Part shown: piece by piece, positions 45,336-54,319 of the stretch
Numbering within the stretch: position 1 is the first letter of the stretch
Layout: each line of letters starts with the position of its first letter
Assembly: GCA_043733485.1 (NCBI GenBank)
Contig: JAYTGN010000107.1
Coordinates: forward strand, 1 to 64,000
Source: Urbifossiella sp043733485
Lineage (GTDB): Bacteria; Planctomycetota; Planctomycetia; Gemmatales; Gemmataceae
Reading direction: 5' to 3'
Length of the DNA: 64,000 nt
The notes under the pieces: generated by a model
What the model saw: the letters and a program-made list of their open reading frames with translations, nothing else
Told to the model about the DNA's origin: nothing
The model's database searches: none
Made by a program: the position numbers and the translations under genes

Positions 45336-45887
45336 GTGTCCGATGCCGTGCTCGTACGCCGCTGTCTGACCGGGGATTCGGCCGCGACCCGCGAGCTGGT
45401 CGAACGCTTCCAGGGGGATGTGTTCGGCCTCTGCCATCGGCTCCTCGGCCACAGCCAAGATGCTGAGGACGTGTCGCAGGAAGTGTTCATCCGCATCTTT
45501 CGCAGCTTGAAACGCTGGGATGCGACGCGACCGCTAAAGCCCTGGATTCTCGGCATCACGGTGAACCGCTGCCGGACGGCCCTCGGGAAACGCGCCAAAG
45601 GGCCGGAACTCGCGGACTACTTGCACGAGATGCCGGACCACCGGCCCGTGGACGACTCGACGGAATTGACGCGCGAAATTCGAGCGGCCGTGGATGAACT
45701 GCGACCCGATTACCGGGCCGTGTTCATCTTGTTTCACGAGCAGGGGCAGGCTTACGAAGACATTGCCGAGGCCATCGAACGGCCGGTCGGCACGATCAAG
45801 ACCTGGCTGCACCGCGCCCGGGTCGAGTTATTGGAACGGCTGCGTTCCAAGGGATTCGTTCCGGACGAGGAAGGTGAATCGAAATGA
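45336..45887 (+). CDS. ECF-family RNA polymerase sigma factor
   Basis: Encodes 183 residues from GTG 45336, which has GAGG seven bases upstream. Region 2: LVERFQGDVFGLCHRLLGHS, QDAEDVSQEVFIRIFRSLKR, WILGITVNRCRTALGKR. Region 4: AVDELRPDYRAVFILFHEQG, YEDIAEAIERPVGTIKTWLH, RARVELLERL. A classic ECF sigma with no added domain. It overlaps the anti-sigma gene by four bases (ATGA), so the pair is coupled. Confidence 0.93.
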   Translation: MSDAVLVRRCLTGDSAATRELVERFQGDVFGLCHRLLGHSQDAEDVSQEVFIRIFRSLKRWDATRPLKPWILGITVNRCRTALGKRAKGPELADYLHEMPDHRPVDDSTELTREIRAAVDELRPDYRAVFILFHEQGQAYEDIAEAIERPVGTIKTWLHRARVELLERLRSKGFVPDEEGESK

Positions 45888-46579
45888 ACAGCGAACCCGA
45901 TGCGATCCCGCTGGAGTGCGGCCCGACGCTCGAACGCATCCAGGCCGTTCTGGACCGCATTCATCCCGCCTCGATTCTGGCGGCCGATGCTCATCCGGCG
46001 GTTTGTCCGGCTTGCCGGGCGCGTGTTCGCGCGGCCAAACTGATGCTGAATTCGTTCGCAGAACCGAGGGAAGTCCGGGTGCCCGCGAGTCTGACGAATG
46101 CGATCCTCGCCGGTGTGCGAGCCGATCGGCGAATGCGCTCCCGGCGGCGAGCCTTCGCGCTGGTCGGCGGGTTCGCAGCCGCGGCAGCGGTCGTCTTCGC
46201 GGTCTGGTTCAACCAGCCGAAGCCGGTCGAATTCGCGAAAGGAGTTCCCGTTCAACCAGTCCCACGGGTTCCGCCACCAGTGCAGCCGATGCGTGTGAAC
46301 GAGGAGCTGGCCAAGGCCGGCGAGGCACTTCGGGAATCGTCGCGAACGATCACCGAGCCGGCGGCGTCCGCACCCCGCGTCTTCGCCGCGCTGACGGATA
46401 GCCTGTTGAAAGCGCCTGCGGCTCCGGTCGGAATCGATCTCGGGCCAGCCGGCCGGTCCCTCTCCGAGATTCCCGATGCCGCGCGAAGCGGCCTCGAACC
46501 CGTGACCGGCACGGCTCAGAAGGCGTTCAACCGGCTCCTCCGCGACGTGACGTCCATGCAACCGAAGATGAAATCGTGA
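45884..46579 (+). CDS. Anti-sigma factor with zinc-binding ZAS motif
   Basis: Encodes 231 residues. The N-terminal zinc anti-sigma motif is H-x3-C-x2-C in DAHPAVCPACRARVR (about residues 36-44). One membrane helix follows near residue 90-108 (AFALVGGFAAAAAVVFAVWF). The outer part is Pro/Ala-rich and of low complexity (VPVQPVPRVPPPVQPMR). It should hold the ECF sigma encoded just upstream at the membrane until a signal releases it. The following C39-like peptidase gene overlaps its stop codon. Confidence 0.88.
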   Translation: MNSEPDAIPLECGPTLERIQAVLDRIHPASILAADAHPAVCPACRARVRAAKLMLNSFAEPREVRVPASLTNAILAGVRADRRMRSRRRAFALVGGFAAAAAVVFAVWFNQPKPVEFAKGVPVQPVPRVPPPVQPMRVNEELAKAGEALRESSRTITEPAASAPRVFAALTDSLLKAPAAPVGIDLGPAGRSLSEIPDAARSGLEPVTGTAQKAFNRLLRDVTSMQPKMKS

Positions 46580-47028
46580 TGGCAACGCCCCACTATTTCC
46601 AGTCTAGCGAGCTGACATGTGGACCGACCTGTCTTCGCATGCTCTTCGCGGGGCTTGGAGCGAATCACGAGGAATCTGCCATCTCGCAACATTGCGGGAT
46701 GACTCCGCTAGGATGCACCCTACAAGACTTGATTGTTGGAGCGCAGTCGTTGGGGTTTCAAGCGGCGGTACTTTCCGGATTCGGTGAACCGGACGCTCTC
46801 AAATCCTTGAGGAATGAGACGCCGTTTGTTGCCATGATCGATCTGGCGAGCTTGACGAACGAGGGGCCGATGTTCCAGTGGCACTTTGTCGTGCCCCTGA
46901 GGTTGGTAAAGGACGAGGTCACGTTTCACGATCCTGCTGATGGTCCCGACCGAGTCGTCCCGTGGGAAGATTTCTTGTCCGCCTGGGCAACAGCGGGATA
47001 TCGAGGAGTGCGAGTATGGACCCCGTAA
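46579..47028 (+). CDS. C39-like cysteine peptidase domain protein
   Basis: Encodes 149 residues from ATG 46579, overlapping the anti-sigma stop by one base. The papain-like C39 start YFQSSELTCGPTCLRMLF carries the oxyanion Gln8 and catalytic Cys14. The histidine is probably that in FQWHFVVPLRL and the Asp that in FHDPADGPDRVV. Standing alone, without ABC transporter or leader, it may be a protease that acts on a partner protein or an inactive peptide-binding form. Position directly after a sigma/anti-sigma pair makes proteolytic control of the anti-sigma thinkable. No signal peptide. Confidence 0.8.
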   Translation: MATPHYFQSSELTCGPTCLRMLFAGLGANHEESAISQHCGMTPLGCTLQDLIVGAQSLGFQAAVLSGFGEPDALKSLRNETPFVAMIDLASLTNEGPMFQWHFVVPLRLVKDEVTFHDPADGPDRVVPWEDFLSAWATAGYRGVRVWTP

Positions 47029-47258
47029 ACCGCGTTCGCGACTTCCTGCTCGACAACGTCGGCCACATGACCTACCCCGGACGTGCTTCCTACGAACGCG
47101 TCTCGGAGCGCTGGTTCGTGCCGATCTTTTGCCGGACCGAGCGCGGGGCCATCGTCGTCGGCGATATCGAACTCGACAAGCACGGGCATGTCGTTTTCGC
47201 ACCCAGTCGCGAGGAAATGTTGCTCCGCCTCGGTGCCCTGACACCAGCATCCGTGTAG
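47016..47258 (+). CDS. Small hypothetical protein
   Basis: Encodes 80 residues from ATG 47016, overlapping the peptidase gene by 13 bp. Sequence MDPVNRVRDFLLDNVGHMTY and WFVPIFCRTERGAIVVGDIE suggests a small alpha/beta protein. No family recognised. Probably co-translated with the peptidase and a candidate partner of it. Confidence 0.65.
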   Translation: MDPVNRVRDFLLDNVGHMTYPGRASYERVSERWFVPIFCRTERGAIVVGDIELDKHGHVVFAPSREEMLLRLGALTPASV

Positions 47259-47284
47259 AGAACAACCCACCCCCTTTGGCCACC

Positions 47285-48994
47285 ATGCTGCTCCGCTTCC
47301 TCACACATTTGTCCTTTCTGGTTCTCTTCGCCTTCCTGGCGAATTCGGCCTCGGCGGCGTCGCCGCGCGAGGAACTGCTGCGCGTTGCACCGCCCGATGC
47401 CGCGCTGCTCCTGCTCGTGCAAAACGCGAACGACCGCGTTCGGAACATCGAGCAATCGCCATTCGCCAAGTGGTTTCCGCAATCCGCACTCGGCAAGCAG
47501 GTCCTTTCCGGTGTCGATTTGAAGCAGGCCCAGAGCAGCCTCGCACCCATTTTCGCGGCACTCGAGATCAAGCCCGAGGAACTGCTGGCGGACGTCTTCG
47601 GCGAAGCCGTCGCTTTCGCGTACACGCCAACTCCGAACGACGACCCGAAGGGCGAACGCGCCGTCGTGATCGTTCGCCCCCGTAAACCCGAGACGCTTGC
47701 CAGGCTCGTTGCCAAGTTGAACGAGATTCAGCTTGCCGGCGGCGAGGTGAAAGCCGTACTCAGCCGGCGGCACAACGGCGAGGAATACTTCGAACGCCAG
47801 AAGCCCGGCGGCACTTCGGACTTCTATTGCTTCCGAGGCAGCGTCTTCGCCTTCTCCGGCACCGAGCCGGACATTCAGGCCATCATCGACCGCGACAAAG
47901 CCGACAAGCCGTCGGTGCTTCCCGCGAAACTGGCCAAGCTCGGCGTCGAGAAATCGTTCGTGGTGGCGCTCATCAACCCGCGATCGTTCGATGCCGAGGT
48001 GAAGGCGAAGGCCGCGAAGGCGAAAGGTGCCGATCGCGTCCTGCTCGAGCGCTTCCAGGAAATCTGGCTCGCGCTCGATTCGGCGGCGATCTCCCTCGAT
48101 CTGGATGCGGGTTTGGAGGCTGGTGTTTCGCTCCAGTTTCAGCCGAACAAGCTGCCGGTCGCCGCGCGAACCTGGCTCACGGGGGTGCGGCAGAACGCCG
48201 CGATCTGGCAGGCGATTCCCGAGAGTGCATTGTTCGCCTTGGCGGGTAACGTTCGCATTGCGGAAGCAATCGAGAGCCTGGGCTCGCTCGCCGCGGCCGA
48301 TGGCGCAAACCCGCTCAAGACCGCAGCCGAGCAACTCCTCGGACCCGTGTTCGGCAAGGACAAACTCCCTCAGGTTCTGGCGGCGCTCGGGCCTCAATGG
48401 GCTTTCTGGATCGAACAGCCGAGCGGCAACGGGTTCCTTCCCGAGGGTGTCGCGGTCGTTCAAATCGATTCGACGGGTCCGAAAGGAAAGGCAGCGGCCC
48501 GCGAGATTAGTCGCGCCGTCGGCTTCGGATTCAACACCGCCCGCATCGCTTACAACGCGACCCACACCGACCAGATCGAAATCGACGAGCTCGACGACGG
48601 CGGGGTACTCATCACGTCGCTCGTGAACGAAAAGGGCTTTCCGGCGGGGTTTCGGCCCTCGTATGCGTTCAAGGCCGGCTACTTGCTCGTGGCCACGTCG
48701 CCCGAGGCGATCCAGCGATTCCAGGAACCGAAGCCGGGCATTGCGAAGCCCGAGGCCACGCTGGCCCGCGTTTCTGGGGCTGCGATCCGAGTGTACCTTC
48801 ACACGCACCGCGAGAAACTCGCGAAGTTCCTGGCCGCTGCTGGGCAAGGGAACGAAGCCGATGTACTCAAACAGTTCGAACAGCTCGCCACCGTGCTCGA
48901 ACTCGTGGATCGCCTCGAGATCGTGACGCGGGGCGACGAAGGCGGCATCCGACTCTCCGCCCGGATCCAATTCGCCAAACCGCTCCGCAAGTAG
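47285..48994 (+). CDS. Exported protein of unknown function (DUF3352-like)
   Basis: Encodes 569 residues from ATG 47285. A signal peptide (FLTHLSFLVLFAFLANSASA) is cleaved before ASPREELLRVAPPDAALLLL. The body alternates beta and alpha in a way similar to DUF3352 exported proteins (LLLLVQNANDRVRNIEQSPF; GLEAGVSLQFQPNKLPVAAR; FKAGYLLVATSPEAIQRFQE). 27 bp after the small hypothetical gene, so it may end the ECF sigma operon. Similar large exported proteins are common in planctomycetes; role unknown. Confidence 0.75.
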   Translation: MLLRFLTHLSFLVLFAFLANSASAASPREELLRVAPPDAALLLLVQNANDRVRNIEQSPFAKWFPQSALGKQVLSGVDLKQAQSSLAPIFAALEIKPEELLADVFGEAVAFAYTPTPNDDPKGERAVVIVRPRKPETLARLVAKLNEIQLAGGEVKAVLSRRHNGEEYFERQKPGGTSDFYCFRGSVFAFSGTEPDIQAIIDRDKADKPSVLPAKLAKLGVEKSFVVALINPRSFDAEVKAKAAKAKGADRVLLERFQEIWLALDSAAISLDLDAGLEAGVSLQFQPNKLPVAARTWLTGVRQNAAIWQAIPESALFALAGNVRIAEAIESLGSLAAADGANPLKTAAEQLLGPVFGKDKLPQVLAALGPQWAFWIEQPSGNGFLPEGVAVVQIDSTGPKGKAAAREISRAVGFGFNTARIAYNATHTDQIEIDELDDGGVLITSLVNEKGFPAGFRPSYAFKAGYLLVATSPEAIQRFQEPKPGIAKPEATLARVSGAAIRVYLHTHREKLAKFLAAAGQGNEADVLKQFEQLATVLELVDRLEIVTRGDEGGIRLSARIQFAKPLRK

Positions 48995-49092
48995 AGGCCT
49001 TTTTTCGCTCTCGTGCCGCTCGCAACGGTTGGATCGGGTAAGGGCGCGAAACTTTACCGCCCCTTTCACGGCTCTTTCGCCAAAGCGTCGGG

Positions 49093-49098
49093 TATAAT
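49093..49098 (+). promoter_or_regulatory. Consensus -10 box upstream of the primary-type sigma gene
   Basis: TATAAT, a full match to the housekeeping consensus, lies 168 bp before the sigma gene ATG. The expected -35 zone reads GGCTCT at 17-bp spacing, a poor match, so recognition may rest on the -10 or an activator. Confidence 0.55.
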
Positions 49099-49266
49099 AG
49101 TTCGGGACTTGAACTTTTCTCACGCCCGGCGAACCCTGGAACGGGCTCGGGCGTCTGAAGTGGTGTTCGGGTCGCTCTCTGCGTCCGCAAAAAAGTTTCT
49201 CTCGGCTGAAAATAGTGCATGGATCGCCTTAACCGTCGGGCTTGCCCGATCGGGAGCGAACACGAT

Positions 49267-50868
49267 ATGAGCCGGACGATTCGCAATAAGACGCGCCTGA
49301 CGCTGGACGAAACGGACGCCTCGCCCGGAGAGGAAGTCCGCACCGTCCCGGCAATTTCGGACGAAGTCGGGCTCACCGGCCTCGACGACATCGCGGATGA
49401 ATTCGACGAGGCGGAGGAAGACACGGACCTGGAATCGGCCGAGGGCGAAGCGCCCGCCGATGCCGAGGCCGCCCCTGCCGAAGACGACTACGCCTCCGGT
49501 CCGGACGACGCCCTGGGGCTGTACCTCCGCCAGATGGGCGCGATTCCACTGCTGAATCGCGAGAAGGAACTCGCTCTGGCTCGGCGGCTCGAACACCACC
49601 GCAATCGCTTCCGCAAAGCGGCACTGCTCTGCGTGCGGGTGCTGAATCGCGTCGCGGACAAATTCGAACAGATCGCCGGCGGGCACACCCCGATCGACCC
49701 GAACGTGGACGTGTATTCGTCGCCGGAACTGAAACTCACGCGACTTCAGATTCAAAGCCGCCTCGCGAAGAACCTCTTCACGATGAAGCGTTTGCTGGGT
49801 CAGGAAGCCGAGGAATTCGCGGCCGGCGTTCGCGACGAGTTCCCCGGATCGGTGAAGTTTTGGCAGCGCGTGCGCCTGCACCGCATGAACAAGTGCGGCA
49901 AACTGGCCTCCGAACTCTCGCCGCGAACCGAACTCCTCGAACGCTGGATCGGCGACCTCGCCGACGTGGCCGACGAGCTCAAGCACTTGGTGAAGGACCA
50001 CGCCCTGGCGAGTTGCCCGCACGATCGCGCCAAAACCGCCAAGTCGCTCCGCGAGGCCACCGTCCGCGCCGGCATGACTCCGGACGAACTCACCGCCTAC
50101 CTGAAGGTGGTCCGCAAGCGCCGGATCGGGTACCAGCGCGTTCGCCGCGAGCTCGCCGAAGCCAACCTGCGGCTCGTCGTGAGCATCGCCAAGAACTACC
50201 GCAACCGCGGGCTGCCGTTTGCCGACCTCATTCAAGAAGGCAATCGCGGGCTCATGCGGGCCGTGGACAAGTACGAGTGGCAGAAGGAATTCAAATTCGG
50301 AACCTACGCCACGTGGTGGATTCGCCAGGGCATTACGCGGGCGCTGCACGATCACGCCCGCACGGTTCGCGTGCCGTGCCATCAGATCAGCATGCTCGCG
50401 AAGATGGAGCGGAAGCGGAGCGAGATGTCCGCAGCAACCGGCCGCGAGCCCTCGAACGAGGAACTCGCGTTGGCACTCGGGGCCAAGCCCGAAGACACCC
50501 GCAGCCTACGCGTGGTCGGCCGGCATCCCGTCAGCCTCCACGAACCGATCGGCGGCGACGGCGAACGCGCCCTGGAAGACTTCCTCCGCGACCACCAGAC
50601 CGTCAACCCCGGCGAGCAAGCCGATCAACGGCTACTCAAGGAACGGATTCACGAGGTCCTCAAGAGCCTGGCTCCGCGGGAGCGGGAAGTGATCGAACTC
50701 CGCTTCGGACTCGCTGACGGCACGCCGAAGACGCTCGATGAAGTGGCCCGGCTCTATGGCATCACGCGGGAACGTATCCGCCAGATCGAGGCCCGCGGCA
50801 TCCTGAAACTGCGGCAACCGACCCGCAGCCACCGCCTCGAAGAGTTCGCCGAGACGGATGAAGTGTGA
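49267..50868 (+). CDS. RNA polymerase sigma factor, sigma-70 family (RpoD/SigA-like)
   Basis: Encodes 533 residues from ATG 49267. An acidic N-terminal region (DDIADEFDEAEEDTDLESAE) replaces region 1.1. Region 1.2 follows (DALGLYLRQMGAIPLLNREK), then a 150-residue non-conserved segment; region 2: LRLVVSIAKNYRNRGLPFAD, LIQEGNRGLMRAVDKYEW, FKFGTYATWWIRQGITRAL; region 3: ATGREPSNEELALALGAKPE; region 4: TLDEVARLYGITRERIRQIE. Oddities: the region 3.0 motif reads VRVPCHQISML instead of the usual VRIPVHM. Length and domain set fit a principal sigma or a close paralogue; planctomycetes often have several. Confidence 0.93.
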   Translation: MSRTIRNKTRLTLDETDASPGEEVRTVPAISDEVGLTGLDDIADEFDEAEEDTDLESAEGEAPADAEAAPAEDDYASGPDDALGLYLRQMGAIPLLNREKELALARRLEHHRNRFRKAALLCVRVLNRVADKFEQIAGGHTPIDPNVDVYSSPELKLTRLQIQSRLAKNLFTMKRLLGQEAEEFAAGVRDEFPGSVKFWQRVRLHRMNKCGKLASELSPRTELLERWIGDLADVADELKHLVKDHALASCPHDRAKTAKSLREATVRAGMTPDELTAYLKVVRKRRIGYQRVRRELAEANLRLVVSIAKNYRNRGLPFADLIQEGNRGLMRAVDKYEWQKEFKFGTYATWWIRQGITRALHDHARTVRVPCHQISMLAKMERKRSEMSAATGREPSNEELALALGAKPEDTRSLRVVGRHPVSLHEPIGGDGERALEDFLRDHQTVNPGEQADQRLLKERIHEVLKSLAPREREVIELRFGLADGTPKTLDEVARLYGITRERIRQIEARGILKLRQPTRSHRLEEFAETDEV

Positions 50869-50899
50869 TCGCTGCCGCTTGCGGCTTCGCGATAAAACT

Positions 50900-50929
50900 G
50901 CGGCCCACCCGGCATACCGGATGGGCCGC
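50900..50929. terminator. Hairpin between convergent sigma and hypothetical genes
   Basis: GCGGCCCACCCGG-CATA-CCGGATGGGCCGC forms a 13-bp stem with one mismatch. It lies 32 bp past the sigma stop and 25 bp past the stop of the opposing gene. On the minus strand the next bases include a TTTT run; on the plus strand no T-run follows. It may serve both genes. Confidence 0.6.
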
Positions 50930-50953
50930 TGTCGTTTGTGACGGTGCAACCGA

Positions 50954-51238
50954 TTAGACGTGGTCGGGTGAAGGGCCATCGATGAGGACTGACGCGCCGA
51001 CGATACCGAATGCGACTTCGACGCGAACGAGCACCTTATGATCTCCACCGTTCTTTTTGACCTCCACGTTGCGTCGAAAGTACACTTTCGGTGAACCCGG
51101 TACGACGGTCATCGGAAGAGGATGATCGGGTGAAATCACACCTCCGTTGTTCTTGTGCCGAACGAGCAGGTTTACAGTCGCACCGGTCGGCGGCACTTTG
51201 TCGAGGGTCACGATCACATCACGCGGTTTCGGCATCAT
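50954..51238 (-). CDS. Small hypothetical protein
   Basis: Encodes 94 residues from ATG 51238 (or the next codon), with AGGAG upstream. Beta-rich: PRDVIVTLDKVPPTGATVNL, PMTVVPGSPKVYFRRNVEV, DHKVLVRVEVAFGIVGASVL. No signal peptide, no family recognised. Third gene on the minus strand after a kinase and another small beta-rich protein; these three probably form one unit. Confidence 0.65.
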   Translation of the reverse strand: MMPKPRDVIVTLDKVPPTGATVNLLVRHKNNGGVISPDHPLPMTVVPGSPKVYFRRNVEVKKNGGDHKVLVRVEVAFGIVGASVLIDGPSPDHV

Positions 51239-51293
51239 GGTAGGCTCCTGAGGTTAAAGAATCGTATCGAAGCGTCTCCAACAGCCTGGAAAC

Positions 51294-51698
51294 TCACGGC
51301 GGAGGCAGAATGAAAATGGTTCCACCCGGCTGCGGCTGTCCGGGAGCCGCGTTGCCGATCGTGATGTTTGCGGCAGTGTCCACGTCTCCAGGGACAGCAG
51401 CGCCGGTGTCGTTGATGTGGGTCGCCGTAATGGTGCAGTTTTGATACGACGTGGTCCCGTCACTCGGTAAAGGCACGGAGAAATTGCAGGTCCAGGGAAA
51501 CGAGCCAGCGGCGGCGATGGGCACGTCCGTCGTGATTTGCTGATTGGAGTATGTGAGGACGCACCGGATGAGGTGTGGGCCGGTGAGAGGCCGGGGGAGG
51601 GCCACTCCGCGGTTCCAGTCGAAATCGCCACCGGCCGGGAAGGTAAATCCGACCGAGGATCCGGCCAGCGGATACTCCAGTTCGACCTTGGACGCCAT
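51294..51698 (-). CDS. Small beta-rich hypothetical protein
   Basis: Encodes 134 residues from ATG 51698 with AGGAG six bases upstream. Ig-like look: VELEYPLAGSSVGFTFPAGG, HLIRCVLTYSNQQITTDVPI, SYQNCTITATHINDTGAAVP; ends in a Gly/Pro tail (PGQPQPGGTIFILPPP). No signal peptide. Starts 14 bp after the kinase stop, so it is in the same transcript and may bind the kinase or its target. Confidence 0.65.
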   Translation of the reverse strand: MASKVELEYPLAGSSVGFTFPAGGDFDWNRGVALPRPLTGPHLIRCVLTYSNQQITTDVPIAAAGSFPWTCNFSVPLPSDGTTSYQNCTITATHINDTGAAVPGDVDTAANITIGNAAPGQPQPGGTIFILPPP

Positions 51699-51711
51699 GA
51701 GGACTCCTCGA

Positions 51712-53847
51712 TTACGGGTTACGGTCTGAAAGGGGAATTACGGTCGCGTTGCGGATCGCGACTATCGATCGTCTCGCGATGATCCCGAACGACAATTTCG
51801 GCGACCATTCCGGCAGTATTTTCTCGGAGCCCGGCGCTTGGGCTTCAAGGTCTTTCTTTGCAAGCTCGTATTGCGTTCGAATCTGTTCGACGTTCCAGCG
51901 AGCGAGTGTCACCATTCTATCCGGATCGTTCTCATTCAGTTTGTCCGCCCGCCACTGGAGGTGTACTTCGTTGGGTGAGAATTCGGCGATGATCGGTCGC
52001 CAAATGCTCGGCTCCGGGCCATTCGCGCCTTGTCGAATCGACGAAGTGAACTTCAGCGATCCCGTCTTATATGCTGGCAATTGAAAGACGGGTATTTGGG
52101 CATCAGGATCTTGAACGAACCCCGAGCGGGTCACCTGAACGCCTCGTGTTCGCGGAGCATTCAGATCCTCCTTGGGCATCTCGAAATCCTTAAACGTAGC
52201 GATGAATAACGAGTGGACTGCCTTTCCTCCCGAGGTGGTTCCTTGGGCGTGACCGAAGTAGAACCCGATTACGTCCGTATCGATTGCTCCAGTCGGAGCA
52301 GCGAACGCTGCACGATTGTGTTGGAGTTCGAGGCGCACTCGGTAATGTTCGAGACCCAGGTTTGGTATCAGTTCGAGCATCGACATATCAAACGCACGAA
52401 AACTGCAGGTTCCATTCGGTTCCGTCTGGAGTACGCTTTGTTCCAGCCAAAACCGGTGATACTTCGGCAGACCCGTCTCGCCAATCAGTGTTACTGTCTT
52501 CCCAGCGGCTAAATCCGCCTTTACGTTGGCGAGATGCGCGGCGATCGGGTCCGGAGATGGGTTGGACTTGGGGGCCGGAGCCATCGCGAGGCCCACGATG
52601 AAAATCGTCGCGACGATGAGCACCACTCCCGTCCACGCCGCTGCCGGCTTGCGATTCCGACCCAACCAGCGTTGAGCCCTTCGGCGAGGCGAGAGCAGCG
52701 GTGCCTCTTGTTCCGCTCCCGCAAGGAATCGGCCCAAATCGGCGGAGAAAGAGTTCGCGGAAGCATAACGCGCTGCGGGATTCTTCTCCAACGCCTTCAT
52801 CACGATGGCTTCGAGTCCGGGTGGGACCTCGGGTCGCAGGCTCCGCAATCGCGGCGGCTCGTCGTTCAACACCTTCTTGAGAATCTCGTCGTTCGACTCG
52901 CCCGTGAACGGTGGCCGTCCCGCGAGCAAGTGGAACAGTGTGGCCCCGAGGCCGTAAATGTCCGTGGTCGCCGTCAGTTCCTTGGAGCGACCGGCTGCCG
53001 CCTCCGGCGACATATAACACGGCGTGCCCAAGGGGCCGGTCTTTGTCAGGTCGGCACCGCGATCTAAACGCTTCGCGAGCCCGAAGTCCGAGACGCGCGG
53101 CGTGTAGGCGAGTGGAGTTTCCGCCGAATCCGAGGCGTTCTCGAAGAGCAGAATGTTGCTCGGTTTAATGTCGCGGTGAATGATGTCCTTGGCGTGGGCG
53201 GCCGCGATGGCGTTCGCCGCACACTGCATTAATCGCGCGGCCTCGAACGGCGTCGGCAAGCGGTCCGGCTTCGTCAGGTTCGATAGCGTGCCGCCATTCG
53301 CGAAATCCATCGTGAAATACGGCTCGCGCCAGGTCGTTTTCACGTCCAGTACGTTGATGATGTTGTCGTGCTTCAGTTCGGCCAAGGCTCGCACTTCGAT
53401 TAAAAAGCGGTCGAAGGCCGTGCCGCTGGTCGGGGAGTGCAGGAACTTGATGGCGACATTGCGTTCGGTGGCGTGCTCGTAGGCCAAGTAGACGGTGCCC
53501 ATGCCGCCGGAGCCGAGGTTGCGGAGCAGGTCGTAGCCGGGGGGCGCTTCGGGCAAGTACTCCGCATCGAGCGTAAATTGTTTGGTGTCTGCGTCGGGCT
53601 GGGGCGTGGCCGTGAGATTGGCGTCGCTATGCGTGGTTTGAAACTGGACGGCGTAGGGATGATCGGCCGGCGCGATTCGCACCGGTTGCGCGGTGATCGT
53701 ACCCGGTCGCTCGGCCACGGCGGACGACGCGGACGTGGAACCTGGAGTGCCACCCGTGCGGAGGCAAACTTCGCACACGTCGCTCTTGGAATCGAGAGCG
53801 ATTGGACGACTGCATCGCGAGCAAGAGGAGTAACCGGGGGAGGACAC
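51712..53847 (-). CDS. Ser/Thr protein kinase with zinc-ribbon N-terminus and one membrane helix
   Basis: Encodes 711 residues. N-terminal C-x2-C-x12-C-x2-C (C9, C12, C25, C28) suggests a zinc ribbon. Kinase domain about 104-375 with full catalytic set: LGSGGMGTVYLAYE, VAIKFLHS, IIHRDIKPSNILLFE, VSDFGLAKRL, GTPCYMSPEAAAG. A membrane helix (AAWTGVVLIVATIFIVGLAM) lies near residue 410. The 280-residue outer part has FWLEQSVLQTEPNGTCSFRA and LELIPNLGLEHYRVRLELQH, resembling a concanavalin/LamG-like beta sandwich, and is the probable sensor. Followed by two small beta-rich genes. Confidence 0.92.
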   Translation of the reverse strand: MSSPGYSSCSRCSRPIALDSKSDVCEVCLRTGGTPGSTSASSAVAERPGTITAQPVRIAPADHPYAVQFQTTHSDANLTATPQPDADTKQFTLDAEYLPEAPPGYDLLRNLGSGGMGTVYLAYEHATERNVAIKFLHSPTSGTAFDRFLIEVRALAELKHDNIINVLDVKTTWREPYFTMDFANGGTLSNLTKPDRLPTPFEAARLMQCAANAIAAAHAKDIIHRDIKPSNILLFENASDSAETPLAYTPRVSDFGLAKRLDRGADLTKTGPLGTPCYMSPEAAAGRSKELTATTDIYGLGATLFHLLAGRPPFTGESNDEILKKVLNDEPPRLRSLRPEVPPGLEAIVMKALEKNPAARYASANSFSADLGRFLAGAEQEAPLLSPRRRAQRWLGRNRKPAAAWTGVVLIVATIFIVGLAMAPAPKSNPSPDPIAAHLANVKADLAAGKTVTLIGETGLPKYHRFWLEQSVLQTEPNGTCSFRAFDMSMLELIPNLGLEHYRVRLELQHNRAAFAAPTGAIDTDVIGFYFGHAQGTTSGGKAVHSLFIATFKDFEMPKEDLNAPRTRGVQVTRSGFVQDPDAQIPVFQLPAYKTGSLKFTSSIRQGANGPEPSIWRPIIAEFSPNEVHLQWRADKLNENDPDRMVTLARWNVEQIRTQYELAKKDLEAQAPGSEKILPEWSPKLSFGIIARRSIVAIRNATVIPLSDRNP

Positions 53848-53995
53848 GTCGCACCACGGTTTGGGGTCGAAATCCTGGATGAGGATTGAGCCTAACCCAA
53901 CCGTCGAACAAACGCTACCAAGAATTTAGGTGAGGTGTCGGATTTTTTGACAATCCCTCGGCGCGTCTGAGCTCGCGCCGAAGGGAATTCCAACA

Positions 53996-54319
53996 TCAAT
54001 TCTGCTTGACGCCGCCCTTATAGCGCGAGATTTCAGCCGTTTTCGACGGCGGCGGCATCGACTTCCAATCGTACTCGAACTCGTTGGCCAACTTCTGGGC
54101 CGCGGCACTCGCGTTGTCCGAGTTCACTTCGCCGGGCACGATCAACATCGCGGGCGGAATCGGCTTCGGGGCCGAAACCGTCGCGGGCTCCGGCGCGTCC
54201 GCGTCGAGCGATCCCTTGGGCGGAAGGCTTTTCTTCCCGTGAGCGAGGGGGCCGATGGGTTGGAGGCCCGTACACCCGACGCTCCCGATCAGCAGCATTC
54301 CGAGGAGGAGATTTTTCAT
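53996..54319 (-). CDS. Small lipoprotein
   Basis: Encodes 107 residues. MKNLLLGMLLIGSVGCTGLQ is a short lipoprotein signal with Cys16. The mature part is Pro/Lys-rich and contains AAAQKLANEFEYDWKSMPPP. No family recognised. Its ATG overlaps the stop of the upstream exported-protein gene by four bases, so the two are translationally coupled and perhaps work together in the envelope. Confidence 0.8.
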   Translation of the reverse strand: MKNLLLGMLLIGSVGCTGLQPIGPLAHGKKSLPPKGSLDADAPEPATVSAPKPIPPAMLIVPGEVNSDNASAAAQKLANEFEYDWKSMPPPSKTAEISRYKGGVKQN

